This document shows positions 8,348 through 17,891 of a stretch of DNA of 64,000 nt, piece after piece. Within the stretch, counting starts at the first letter, position 1, and each line of letters begins with the position of its first letter. The notes beneath the pieces were generated by a model. It was not told the origin of the DNA. It worked only from the letters and a program-made list of their open reading frames with translations, and searched no databases. A program made the position numbers and the translations under genes. Source of the stretch: Ramlibacter tataouinensis (lineage in GTDB: Bacteria; Pseudomonadota; Gammaproteobacteria; Burkholderiales; Burkholderiaceae_C); the NCBI GenBank assembly GCA_002427815.1, contig DIZF01000002.1, positions 1 through 64,000 of the forward strand, in the 5' to 3' direction.

Positions 8348-8887
8348 TCAAGGCGCCAGAGTGATGACCACTGTGTCCTGGTAAGCGCCGGCGCGCACGT
8401 TCTGGAACTCGAACGGCTGTATGGTGCCTGTCACCGTGAGCGTCTGAACACTCCCCTTGGAGACTGTTGCCGAGGCGGGCGAGAGGCTCAAGGCGTACGC
8501 CATGAATTCAGTGGGGATGGTCGTGTGTTGCATTCGCCGCGCGCCCGGCCCCGTTGCGTGCAGTCCGTCTCCAGCGCTGATCGAAAAAGTCGCCAGGGGC
8601 GCTGCGCCGTTACAGCTGAAAGTCCTGGTCATCGTAGCGATTGCGTTGCTCACCGACGAAGGGTCGATGTTGCCGAAGGGAAGGATCGCTGCGCCGGCAT
8701 CGAACTTGCAATTGTTCTTGGACGGGACCACGGCCGATACGGCCATTGATCCGTTGCCCGCCTGCGCGAAGTTGGCCAAGCCCGCCAGGAACAATGCGAG
8801 AAGCGGCAATCGTGCGCGGAAGGACGGCTTAAGCACTGCAATCCCAATCTCGGGCTGTCTAAAAAGAACAGGCGACATCTGACCCAT
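8348..8887 (-). CDS. Spore-coat-U-type pilin, second subunit
   Basis: An SCPU-domain protein of up to 179 residues. After the signal peptide (RLPLLALFLAGLANFAQA) come NCKFDAGAAILPFGNIDP, TRTFSCNGAAP and the end strand VRAGAYQDTVVITLAP, all typical of Csu pilins; two cysteines probably form the domain disulfide. Translation could begin at 8887, 8878 or GTG 8836, and none has a strong ribosome-binding site; the last would give the most usual signal peptide length. It lies 45 bases after the first pilin gene and 32 bases before the chaperone start. Confidence 0.85.
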   Translation of the reverse strand: MGQMSPVLFRQPEIGIAVLKPSFRARLPLLALFLAGLANFAQAGNGSMAVSAVVPSKNNCKFDAGAAILPFGNIDPSSVSNAIATMTRTFSCNGAAPLATFSISAGDGLHATGPGARRMQHTTIPTEFMAYALSLSPASATVSKGSVQTLTVTGTIQPFEFQNVRAGAYQDTVVITLAP

Positions 8888-8932
8888 GCCGCCCGGTCAG
8901 AGCGGAATGGGTCACTGAAGCGGCGGATCCGT

Positions 8933-9400
8933 TCAGGGAGCGATTGAGATGAGCACGGTGTCGAGGTATGAGCCTGCCGAAACGTTTTGATAGTTCGCGG
9001 CGGGCAGATTGGCGAGCAACGTAAGGTTCACCGGCGTCGCCGCACCGAAGCCCAGAGGCGTTGCCGCGGGCGTCGTCCAGCCCAGTGTGTAGGTGATCGT
9101 GTCGGTCCCATTGGTCATGCCGCCGGTGTAGCTGCCGGAAAGGCTCCCCCCAACAGTGATGATGGGGGCTGTCGCACTCTTGGTGCATCTATAGGTCACG
9201 ATTGCGCTTGGCGTAAGGAGCCCCCCGCTAACTTGATTCAGGGGACCAAAGTCCAAATTTGGGGTCGTACCCAGAACGCAGGTGCCGGTGACGCTGGCCG
9301 TCACCGACATCGAGTAATTGTCCGCCGCAGACGCGAAGGAGCAGGAAAGGGCAGCTACCGCGGTCGCGGCGGCGATACGAGCTAATTGGAACTTGGTCAT
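8933..9400 (-). CDS. Spore-coat-U-type major pilin (CsuA/B-like)
   Basis: A 155-residue protein with a clear signal peptide (cleavage near SFASA) and one SCPU domain: GTCVLGTTPNLDFGPL, VTYRCTKS and the C-terminal AGSYLDTVLISIAP. As the first gene of the operon it is the likely main rod subunit. AAGGAA lies seven bases before the ATG. Five cotranscribed genes follow the order pilin-pilin-chaperone-usher-tip, one pilin fewer than the Acinetobacter csu operon. The name spore coat U is only the family label; no sporulation is implied. Confidence 0.88.
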   Translation of the reverse strand: MTKFQLARIAAATAVAALSCSFASAADNYSMSVTASVTGTCVLGTTPNLDFGPLNQVSGGLLTPSAIVTYRCTKSATAPIITVGGSLSGSYTGGMTNGTDTITYTLGWTTPAATPLGFGAATPVNLTLLANLPAANYQNVSAGSYLDTVLISIAP

Positions 9401-10159
9401 GGTTGATTCCTTCAGGAATAGACGAGGTGGCAGTTGGCAGTGAAATCGGTAACTGGTGGTTACTTGGGTTAAGCAAAGTACCTATCGACGCCTGGACTTT
9501 AGCTTAACAAGTAACAAGTTGCAACGATTCGTGTGGGCAAAAAGTCACGAATTCCCGAAGTTCTTAAGACAGCTTGGCCTTCACCAAGCGCTCGCACCGA
9601 TGGAGTTTGGGTCTAAAGAACTACTAAAACCGCGATCAAGAGCAAAGAGCCGGCCGCCCGGGTCTACGCGAGTAGCTTGGTTGCGCTTGCGGCGGCTCAG
9701 GTTTTCACGAGCACATGAGAGCCCCAGGTGTCAGAACGTGATCGTCAGGACCATGTCTTCCACCGGCGCTATGGCTGTCCGCAAGGAGCCGTCACTTGGC
9801 GCGGAGGCCGTACTGGTGCTGACGCTTCCGCTCATGAGTTCGTGGTTGGCGTCAACCTGCCCCTGCTCCAGCGGCAGCGTCAAGGTCAGCCGATCACGCA
9901 TCGAGCCAGGCCGGGCAACGGCTGGATCGGAGGACGCGCTGGAGGGAGGCAGGTCGATGTTCATGAAACGGGCGCTACACCGTGGATGGACGAAACACGA
10001 GGCTCAGGTGAAGGCGTTGCGGGCGGATCACGGATGAGCCAGTGTAACAATCGATCGCATGCCCTGCAGGCCCGGTGCGCCCGGACACGGCCGAAATGTC
10101 GGCGCCGCCGAATTTGCCACGTATCCGGTGGACCCTGTCCGAATCTGCCGCTGTCCAAT
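9401..10159. other. Long intergenic region with no confident gene
   Basis: The first 250 bases are AT-rich for this genome and probably hold the promoter of the pilus operon; a near-perfect inverted repeat lies at 9468-9508. A minus-strand frame at 9964-9731 (77 codons, ending EDMVLTITF) has a beta-strand-like tail that vaguely recalls pilus subunits, but it has no recognised relative, no signal peptide and a stop a short way upstream. It could be the end of a degraded gene. Open frames on the plus strand here have the composition of random high-GC sequence. The heat-shock-type promoter of htpG closes the region. Confidence 0.5.
9468..9508. repeat. Inverted repeat upstream of the pilus operon
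   Basis: GTTAAGCAAAG (9468-9478) faces CTTTAGCTTAAC (9497-9508); the arms pair with a single unpaired base and are 18 bases apart. It lies 70-110 bases before the first pilin ATG, where a regulator of the operon would be expected to bind. No regulator gene is adjacent. Confidence 0.45.
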
Positions 10160-10188
10160 CTTGAAATGGCCCGGCGCCGGCCTCATTT
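10160..10188 (+). promoter_or_regulatory. Sigma-32-type (heat shock) promoter of htpG
   Basis: CTTGAAA (10160-10166) is followed after 14 bases by CCTCATTT (10181-10188). The known RpoH consensus is CTTGAAA and CCCCATNT with a spacer of about this length, so only one consensus base differs. Transcription would begin near 10195, giving a leader of about 30 bases before the htpG ATG. Position before a classical heat-shock gene makes the call strong. Confidence 0.75.
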
Positions 10189-10223
10189 GCCCGAAGCATT
10201 TTTCGTCGACTTCCACCCATGCC

Positions 10224-12134
<1,911 letters not shown>

Positions 12135-12136
12135 AT

Positions 12137-13102
12137 CTACTCGACCTTGCCCATCTTCTTCACCACCTGGGCCATGCGTTTCGCATCAGCTGCCACGTAT
12201 TTCTCGAAGTCGGGACTGTCCTGGTAGAGGATCGGGCTGCCGGCGTTGAGGATGACCTCCTTGACCTTCGGGTCGGTTGCGGCGGCGCGAGCCGCAGCGC
12301 GCAAACGCTGCGCGATCGGCTCGGGCGTCGCGGCCGGGATGAACAGACCCGACCACTGTGCGTATTCCGCGTTGTAGCCGGAATCCTTGAGCGAAGGAAC
12401 ATCGGGCATGGATTCGAGGCGCCCGTTGCCCCAGTGGGCGAGCACGCGCAGCTTGCCCGCCTTCAGGTACTGCAGCACGGTGGCGGGACCGGAGGAGACG
12501 GCATCGATCTGTCCGCCCAGCAAGGCCACCACGGCGGGACCGGCGCCGGTAAATGGCACATGGGTCATCTTGATGCCGGCGTTCTGCGACAGGATTTCCA
12601 TCGGCACGTGCATGGTTCCGTAGTTGCCGGAGGAGCCGTAGTTGATGGCACCCGGACGCTTCTTCGCGTCTTCGACAAAATCCTTCGCCGTCTTCCAGGG
12701 CGCATCGGCACGCACTGCCAGAACCGTCGGGTCGGCCGTGAAGCGGGCGATCGGACGCAGTGAATTCAAGGAATACATGGGCGAGCGTCCCAGCACGACA
12801 TCGGCTTCCGGGAGCACTGTGAACGAGGACAGCGACATCAGCACGGTGTAGCCGTCGGGCGCTGCCTTGGCGGCCTGGCCCATGCCGATGCCGCCGCCGG
12901 CGCCGCCCCTGTTCTCGATCACGACCGGCTGGCCGAGATCGCGCGACATGGCTTCGGCCACCGGCCGGGCCACGATGTCGGCCAGGCCGCCGGGCGGGAA
13001 CGGCACGATCATGGTGATGGCCTTGCTGGGGTAGGGCGCTTGCGCGGAGGCGAGGCCGGCCAGCGAAAGAATGACGGCGGCGAACAGGGAACGGCGATGC
13101 AT
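12137..13102 (-). CDS. Bug-family (tripartite tricarboxylate transporter) solute-binding protein
   Basis: A 321-residue periplasmic binding protein with signal peptide (cleavage after GLASA) and the family signatures YPSKAITMIVPFPPGGLADI and VIENRGGAGGGIGM. Bug proteins bind carboxylates and are greatly expanded in Burkholderiales; most are orphan receptors without TctAB nearby, as here. The ATG at 13102 is preceded by GGAGACTCC. It is divergent from an FAH-family hydrolase gene with 86 bases between, and the two may serve one catabolic route. The ligand is unknown. Confidence 0.92.
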   Translation of the reverse strand: MHRRSLFAAVILSLAGLASAQAPYPSKAITMIVPFPPGGLADIVARPVAEAMSRDLGQPVVIENRGGAGGGIGMGQAAKAAPDGYTVLMSLSSFTVLPEADVVLGRSPMYSLNSLRPIARFTADPTVLAVRADAPWKTAKDFVEDAKKRPGAINYGSSGNYGTMHVPMEILSQNAGIKMTHVPFTGAGPAVVALLGGQIDAVSSGPATVLQYLKAGKLRVLAHWGNGRLESMPDVPSLKDSGYNAEYAQWSGLFIPAATPEPIAQRLRAAARAAATDPKVKEVILNAGSPILYQDSPDFEKYVAADAKRMAQVVKKMGKVE

Positions 13103-13188
13103 GGAGTCTCCGGGAAAAGGTTGCGCTACAGGAGCGGTCGCGGGAGAGCATGCTACATTCGCGCGGTCGTATCCAGAGAGTTTTCCCC

Positions 13189-14064
13189 ATGAGGATTGCC
13201 GCTTACCGCTACCAGAACGAGCCCGGTGTCGGCCTCGTTTCCCCTGACCTGAAGACGCTGCAGCCGCTCGAGCTGCCACCCCGTCTGCGTGCCCTGGGCG
13301 CGCTGCCGGTGATCGAGGCCCTGTCGCGCGGCGAACCCGTGCCGCCGGCCGGCCCCGCGATTTCGATGGAGCAGGTGCAGCTCACGGCCCCGTTGCCGCG
13401 CCCGCGCCGAAATATCTTCTGCGTGGGAAAGAACTATCACGCGCATGCCAAGGAATTCGCCGGCAGCGGCTTTGACAGCAGCGCCAAGCCGGGTGGCGAC
13501 ATCCCCGCCGTGCCCATCTACTTCACCAAGGTGCCGGAGTCGGTGGTCGGCCCGGGCGCGCCCATCCTGATCGTTCCCGAAGTCTCCACGGCGATCGACT
13601 ACGAGGCCGAACTGGCCGTGGTCATCGGCCAGGGCGGCAAGGGCATCAAGGCTGCCGACGCGATGAAGCATGTGTGGGGCTACACCATCATCAACGATGT
13701 GACGGCCCGCGACTGGCAAAGCCGCCACATGCAGTGGCACCTCGGCAAATCATTCGACACGTTCTGCCCGATGGGGCCGTGGCTGGTGAGCGCCGACGAA
13801 TGCAACGGTGAGCGGACCCAGGTGCGCTGCTGGGTCAACGGCGAAGAGCGGCAAAACGCGTCGACGATCGACCTCATCTTCGACATTCCGACCCTGATCG
13901 AAACCTTGTCCGCGGGCATCACGCTCTACCCCGGTGACATCATCGCCACCGGCACGCCGGTGGGCGTGGGCATCGGCTTCAAGCCGCCGAAATACCTCAA
14001 GGCCGGCGACGTGGTGCGAATCGAGATCGGCGGCATCGGCGTGCTGGAGAACCCGGTTCGCTGA
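13189..14064 (+). CDS. Fumarylacetoacetate hydrolase-family protein
   Basis: A 291-residue cytoplasmic enzyme of the FAH family, which cleaves or isomerises beta-keto acids with a divalent metal. Seen are FCVGKNYHAHAKE, the metal-binding segment TAIDYEAELAVVIG, NDVTARDWQ and the C-terminal TGTPVGVGIGF. The ATG at 13189 is chosen because the sequence from MRIAAYRY matches the usual start. The exact reaction (acylpyruvate hydrolase, 2-hydroxyhepta-2,4-diene-1,7-dioate isomerase or other) cannot be assigned. It is divergent from a Bug-type binding protein. Confidence 0.9.
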   Translation: MRIAAYRYQNEPGVGLVSPDLKTLQPLELPPRLRALGALPVIEALSRGEPVPPAGPAISMEQVQLTAPLPRPRRNIFCVGKNYHAHAKEFAGSGFDSSAKPGGDIPAVPIYFTKVPESVVGPGAPILIVPEVSTAIDYEAELAVVIGQGGKGIKAADAMKHVWGYTIINDVTARDWQSRHMQWHLGKSFDTFCPMGPWLVSADECNGERTQVRCWVNGEERQNASTIDLIFDIPTLIETLSAGITLYPGDIIATGTPVGVGIGFKPPKYLKAGDVVRIEIGGIGVLENPVR

Positions 14065-14113
14065 AACGGGCGGCGATCCGATTCGTTGAATCCGCCGCGA
14101 GGCCGCGCCTTCG

Positions 14114-15115
14114 CTACACCACCAGGGGCGGCTCGGCCATCGCCTCCATCTGTTCTTCCAGCATCTGCACCTGGCCCTGCCAGTAGTCGCTGGAGCCGAA
14201 CCAGGGAAAGTTGATCGGGAAGATCGGATCGTCCCAGCGCCGCGCCAGCCAGGCGCTGTAGTGGACGAGGCGCAAGGTCCGCAGGGGTTCGACAAGGGCC
14301 AGTTCGGCGCGCTCGAATTCGCGGAACAGCTCGTAGCCGTCCACCAAAGCGCCGAGCTGGCGCTGTCGCTGCGATCGATCGCCCGACAGCAGCATCCAGA
14401 AATCCTGCACCGCCGGGCCGGTGCGTGCATCGTCGAGGTCGACGAAATGCGGCCCCTGGTCGGGCGTCCAGAGAATGTTGCCGGGATGGCAATCGCCGTG
14501 CAGCCGAATCATCGCGATGTCCGGGTCCTTGCGTTCGCCCAACGCCGTATCCGCGATCATGCGCAGCGCCTCGCGGCAACGCTTTTCCCAGGCGGATTGC
14601 ACATCCATCGGGATCATCTGATGGCCCAGCAGCCACTCGCAGGGCTCGAGTCCGAAACTCTGCAGGTCGAGCGCCGGTCGGGTGACGAAAGGCCGCGTGG
14701 CGCCGACCGCGTGAATGCGGGCGAGGAAGCGGCCGATCCACTCCAGCACCAACCCATCGTCGAGTTCGGGCGCGCGGCCGCCGCGGCGCGGACTCACGCT
14801 GAAGTCGAATCCGGCGTGGTGATGCAGCGTCTTGCCGTTCAGGACCAAAGGGCCTACGGCCGGAACTTCGGCGGCCATCAGTTCGGCCGCGAAGGAATGC
14901 TCTTCGAGTATCTGCGCCTGGCTCCAGCGGCCGGGACGGTAGAACTTGGCGACCACGGCCGTGAGGTCCTGATGCGGCTCCTCGAGGTGGACCTGATAGA
15001 CCCGGTTTTCGTAGGAGCTCAGCGCCATGAGACGACCGTCGCCGTACAGGCCCACGGCGGCAAGAGCGTCGAGCACGACGTCGGGCGTGAGCGCTTCAAA
15101 AGGATGGGAAGACAT
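14114..15115 (-). CDS. srkA: Stress response serine/threonine kinase SrkA (YihE)-like
   Basis: A 333-residue aminoglycoside-phosphotransferase-fold kinase close in length to E. coli SrkA. It shows YENRVYQVHLEE, the lysine segment AVVAKFYRPGRWS, the catalytic loop IRLHGDCHPGNILW and the metal-binding VDLDDARTGP. SrkA phosphorylates proteins during envelope and oxidative stress and limits stress-induced death. The ATG at 15115 starts the usual N-terminus. It lies 62 bases downstream of the NodJ-like permease gene on the same strand. Confidence 0.88.
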   Translation of the reverse strand: MSSHPFEALTPDVVLDALAAVGLYGDGRLMALSSYENRVYQVHLEEPHQDLTAVVAKFYRPGRWSQAQILEEHSFAAELMAAEVPAVGPLVLNGKTLHHHAGFDFSVSPRRGGRAPELDDGLVLEWIGRFLARIHAVGATRPFVTRPALDLQSFGLEPCEWLLGHQMIPMDVQSAWEKRCREALRMIADTALGERKDPDIAMIRLHGDCHPGNILWTPDQGPHFVDLDDARTGPAVQDFWMLLSGDRSQRQRQLGALVDGYELFREFERAELALVEPLRTLRLVHYSAWLARRWDDPIFPINFPWFGSSDYWQGQVQMLEEQMEAMAEPPLVV

Positions 15116-15177
15116 GCCGCCATTGTCGCGCCCGCTGCACCGCGCGGTGGCACAGCTGCGGGGCCGGTTCTGCCCTG

Positions 15178-15987
15178 CTACGCCTGAAAGCGCTTGCGGG
15201 TCAGCGCCAACGCGATCCAGAAGGCGCCGACCGTGTAGCCGACCAGCACCAGCGCGCTGCGCAGCGGATGGGCTGGCCACTGGTCCATGAACATAGGTCG
15301 CACCAGCTCCACTGCGTTGGTCAGCGGCAGCCAGTCAGACACCAGCCGCACCGCCTGCGGCAGCTGCTCGCGCGGAAAGAAGACGCCCGACAGGAACATC
15401 ATCGGCGTGAGGAACAAGGTGAAGTAATAGGTGAAGAAATCATAGCCCTGAGCCAGCGCATTGAAGATCAGCGCAATGCATGAGAACGTGACGCCAACGC
15501 CCAGCAGCACCGGCCAGGCCGCCAGCAGCTTGGGACTGTGGCTGATGCCAAGGCCCAGCATCACGCCCAGGATGGCTGTGACCGAGAACATCGCCTTGAA
15601 GGCGGCCCACAGCATCTCGGCCATGACCACGTTGTCCAGGCTGACGGGCGCGTTCATGATCCCGTCCCAGGTCTTTTGCACATGCATGCGCGAAAAGGCC
15701 GAGTAGAGCGCCTCGAACGATGCGGCGTTCATGGCACTCATGCAGATCGACCCGCTGGCCAGGAACAGGATGTAGGGAACCCGCACGCCGCCCAGCTCGA
15801 CCTCGCCTACCAGTGCGCCCATGCCGTAGCCGAAGGCCACCAGCCACATCAGCGGCTCGGCGATGTTGCCCACCAGGCTGGGAATCGCCAGCTTGCGCCA
15901 GACCAGGAGGTTGCGCAGGAACACCGGCCACCAGCGCAGCGACAGATCGGGTGTCCGCCAGATGCTCGGATTGGTCCTATCGCTCAT
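15178..15987 (-). CDS. ABC-2 type exporter permease, NodJ family
   Basis: A 269-residue integral membrane protein with about six hydrophobic segments and the ABC-2 motif FLSGVFFPREQLP. It pairs with the ATPase encoded just upstream; their genes overlap by ATGA (15984-15987), which argues for coupled translation. In rhizobia NodIJ exports lipo-oligosaccharide signals, but similar pairs are widespread in Betaproteobacteria with no nod genes, and nothing here suggests nodulation. The substrate is unknown. Confidence 0.88.
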   Translation of the reverse strand: MSDRTNPSIWRTPDLSLRWWPVFLRNLLVWRKLAIPSLVGNIAEPLMWLVAFGYGMGALVGEVELGGVRVPYILFLASGSICMSAMNAASFEALYSAFSRMHVQKTWDGIMNAPVSLDNVVMAEMLWAAFKAMFSVTAILGVMLGLGISHSPKLLAAWPVLLGVGVTFSCIALIFNALAQGYDFFTYYFTLFLTPMMFLSGVFFPREQLPQAVRLVSDWLPLTNAVELVRPMFMDQWPAHPLRSALVLVGYTVGAFWIALALTRKRFQA

Positions 15988-16928
15988 CCTTCCTCCCGGA
16001 TCTGGCGTCCCGTCAGCTTGAGGAACAGGTCCTCGAGGTTGGCGGGCCGATGCAGTGTTCGCAGCTTGGGATGGACCGCCAGCGCATCGAGCAGCTGCCG
16101 CGCATCGTCGGTATAGAAGAACACCGTTTCGCCGCTCACCTCGACCCGCGCGGCCATGTTCTTCAACGGTGAGTCGACCAGATCCAGGGCGCCCTGGCCA
16201 TAAACCTCCACCACATCGGGTTCCAGATGCTCGGCGATCATGTCGCGCGGCCGGCCCTCGGCGATCTTGCGGCCATGGTCGAGCACCAGGAGGCGCGAAC
16301 ACAGGCGCTCGGCCTCGTCCATGAAGTGGGTCGTCAGCAGGATCGATTTGCCGCGCTGCAGCAGCAATTGCAGGCGCTCCCACATCAGGTGCCGCGCCTG
16401 TGGGTCGAGTCCGGTGGTGGGCTCGTCGAGCAGCAGCAATCGGGGGTCGTTCACCAGGGCACGGGCCAGGCTGAGACGGCGACGCATGCCGCCCGACAGT
16501 TCGCCCGGCCGGACGTCGGCCTTGTGCGAAAGCGCCGCGAATTCCAGCAACTCGGGGATGCGCTGGCGGATCTGCGCATCCCTCATCCCGAAGTAACGGC
16601 CGTAGACCAGCAGGTTCTCGGCGCAACTGAAATCCGGGTCCAGCGTGTCGAACTGGCTGACCACGCCCAGCTGGGCCTTGATGGCCAGCGCATCCTGGGG
16701 CATGACCAGGGCCGGCTGCCCATGGCCGTCGGTGAAAAACGAGATGCGCCCGGCATCGGGCGCCGTCAGCCCCAGGCACATGCGGATGGTGGTGGTCTTG
16801 CCGGCCCCGTTCGGCCCGATCACCCCCAGGCATTCGCCGCGAGCGATCTCGAAAGAGACGTCCTTGACGACGGTTGCCTCGCCGTAGCGCTTGCTCAGGT
16901 TGTGGACTTCCAGGAGGTGTTCGCTCAT
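15984..16928 (-). CDS. ABC exporter ATP-binding protein, NodI family
   Basis: A 314-residue ATPase with Walker A GPNGAGKTTT (about residues 38-47), signature LSGGMRRRLSLARAL, Walker B LLLLDEPTTGLDP and the switch histidine in LLTTHFMDEAERL. The C-terminal extension of about 80 residues is normal for NodI/DrrA-type proteins. ATG 16928 (MSEHLLEVHNLSKRYG) is preferred; an earlier ATG at 16976 would add 16 unrelated residues. It forms a two-gene exporter with the permease downstream. Confidence 0.9.
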   Translation of the reverse strand: MSEHLLEVHNLSKRYGEATVVKDVSFEIARGECLGVIGPNGAGKTTTIRMCLGLTAPDAGRISFFTDGHGQPALVMPQDALAIKAQLGVVSQFDTLDPDFSCAENLLVYGRYFGMRDAQIRQRIPELLEFAALSHKADVRPGELSGGMRRRLSLARALVNDPRLLLLDEPTTGLDPQARHLMWERLQLLLQRGKSILLTTHFMDEAERLCSRLLVLDHGRKIAEGRPRDMIAEHLEPDVVEVYGQGALDLVDSPLKNMAARVEVSGETVFFYTDDARQLLDALAVHPKLRTLHRPANLEDLFLKLTGRQIREEG

Positions 16929-17045
16929 CGGCGGGGCGGGTCGAATCGTCTTGTTGATGGTCTTATTGTGTGCCACGTGCGGCGTCGCGACTCGAGCGCG
17001 GCACGGGTATGGCTAGAATTTTCGCTTTGATCAACCGGATGCTCC

Positions 17046-17891
17046 ATGTCCAACCGTCTCGCGGTGACGCCGCAATACCTGCTGCCCAAGCGGGTGCTCA
17101 CCGGGCTGGCGGGCAAGTTCGCCAACCTGCGAGGTGGCGCGCTGACCCATGCGGTCATCCGCAAGTTCATCGCGCACTACGGTGTCGACATGTCGGAAGC
17201 CGCCGATTCCCGCATCGAGAGCTACGCCACCTTCAATGAGTTTTTCACCCGGCCGCTGCGCGAAGGCGTGCGGCCGATCGCCGACGCAACCTTCATCTGC
17301 CCGGTGGACGCGGCCATCAGCCAGTTCGGGCCGATCGAGCACGGCCAGATCTTCCAGGCCAAGGGCCACAGCTACTCGGCCCGCGCTCTGGTCGGCGGCG
17401 ACCAGAACCTGGCACGCCGATTCGACAATGGTCACTTTGCCACGCTCTATCTGGCGCCCAGGGATTACCACCGCATCCACATGCCCTGCGAAGGCCGCCT
17501 GACGCGCATGATCTATGTGCCGGGCGAACTGTTCTCGGTCAACCCGCTCACCGCACGCCACGTGCCCGGCCTGTTCGCCCGCAACGAGCGGGTGGTCTGC
17601 GTCTTCGACACCGCCTTCGGGCCGTTCGTCAATGTGCTGGTGGGTGCGACCATCGTCGGCAGCGTGGCCACGGTCTGGCATGGCGTGGTCAATCCTCCCC
17701 GCACGCGCGACATCCGCGAATGGCGCTACGAAGATCAGAACATTGTTCTGGCCAAGGGGGCCGAGTTGGGACGGTTCCTGCTTGGGTCCACCGTCGTCAT
17801 GCTGTTTCCCAAGAACGTGGTGACCTTCGTTCCCGATTGGGCGCCGACCCGGCCGGTGCGGCTGGGCGAGGCGATGGCCGCCGCTTACTGA
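17046..17891 (+). CDS. psd: Phosphatidylserine decarboxylase proenzyme
   Basis: A 281-residue precursor, typical length, which makes phosphatidylethanolamine at the inner membrane. The autocleavage motif LGST lies in RFLLGSTVVMLFP near residue 245 and would yield the pyruvoyl alpha chain. Conserved DYHRIHMPCEGRL and VDAAISQFG are present and hold the histidine and aspartate of the self-cleavage triad. The ATG at 17046 starts MSNRLAVTPQYLLPKR. Its last seven bases overlap the end of the convergent AMP nucleosidase gene. Confidence 0.95.
   Translation: MSNRLAVTPQYLLPKRVLTGLAGKFANLRGGALTHAVIRKFIAHYGVDMSEAADSRIESYATFNEFFTRPLREGVRPIADATFICPVDAAISQFGPIEHGQIFQAKGHSYSARALVGGDQNLARRFDNGHFATLYLAPRDYHRIHMPCEGRLTRMIYVPGELFSVNPLTARHVPGLFARNERVVCVFDTAFGPFVNVLVGATIVGSVATVWHGVVNPPRTRDIREWRYEDQNIVLAKGAELGRFLLGSTVVMLFPKNVVTFVPDWAPTRPVRLGEAMAAAY

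Noticed and set aside
4621..9400. Spore coat U annotation as a sign of sporulation
   Set aside because: The domain is the standard subunit of archaic chaperone-usher pili and sits here with its chaperone and usher.
15178..16928. NodIJ-type genes as a sign of nodulation
   Set aside because: No other nod gene or nod box is seen; such exporters are common in non-symbiotic Betaproteobacteria.
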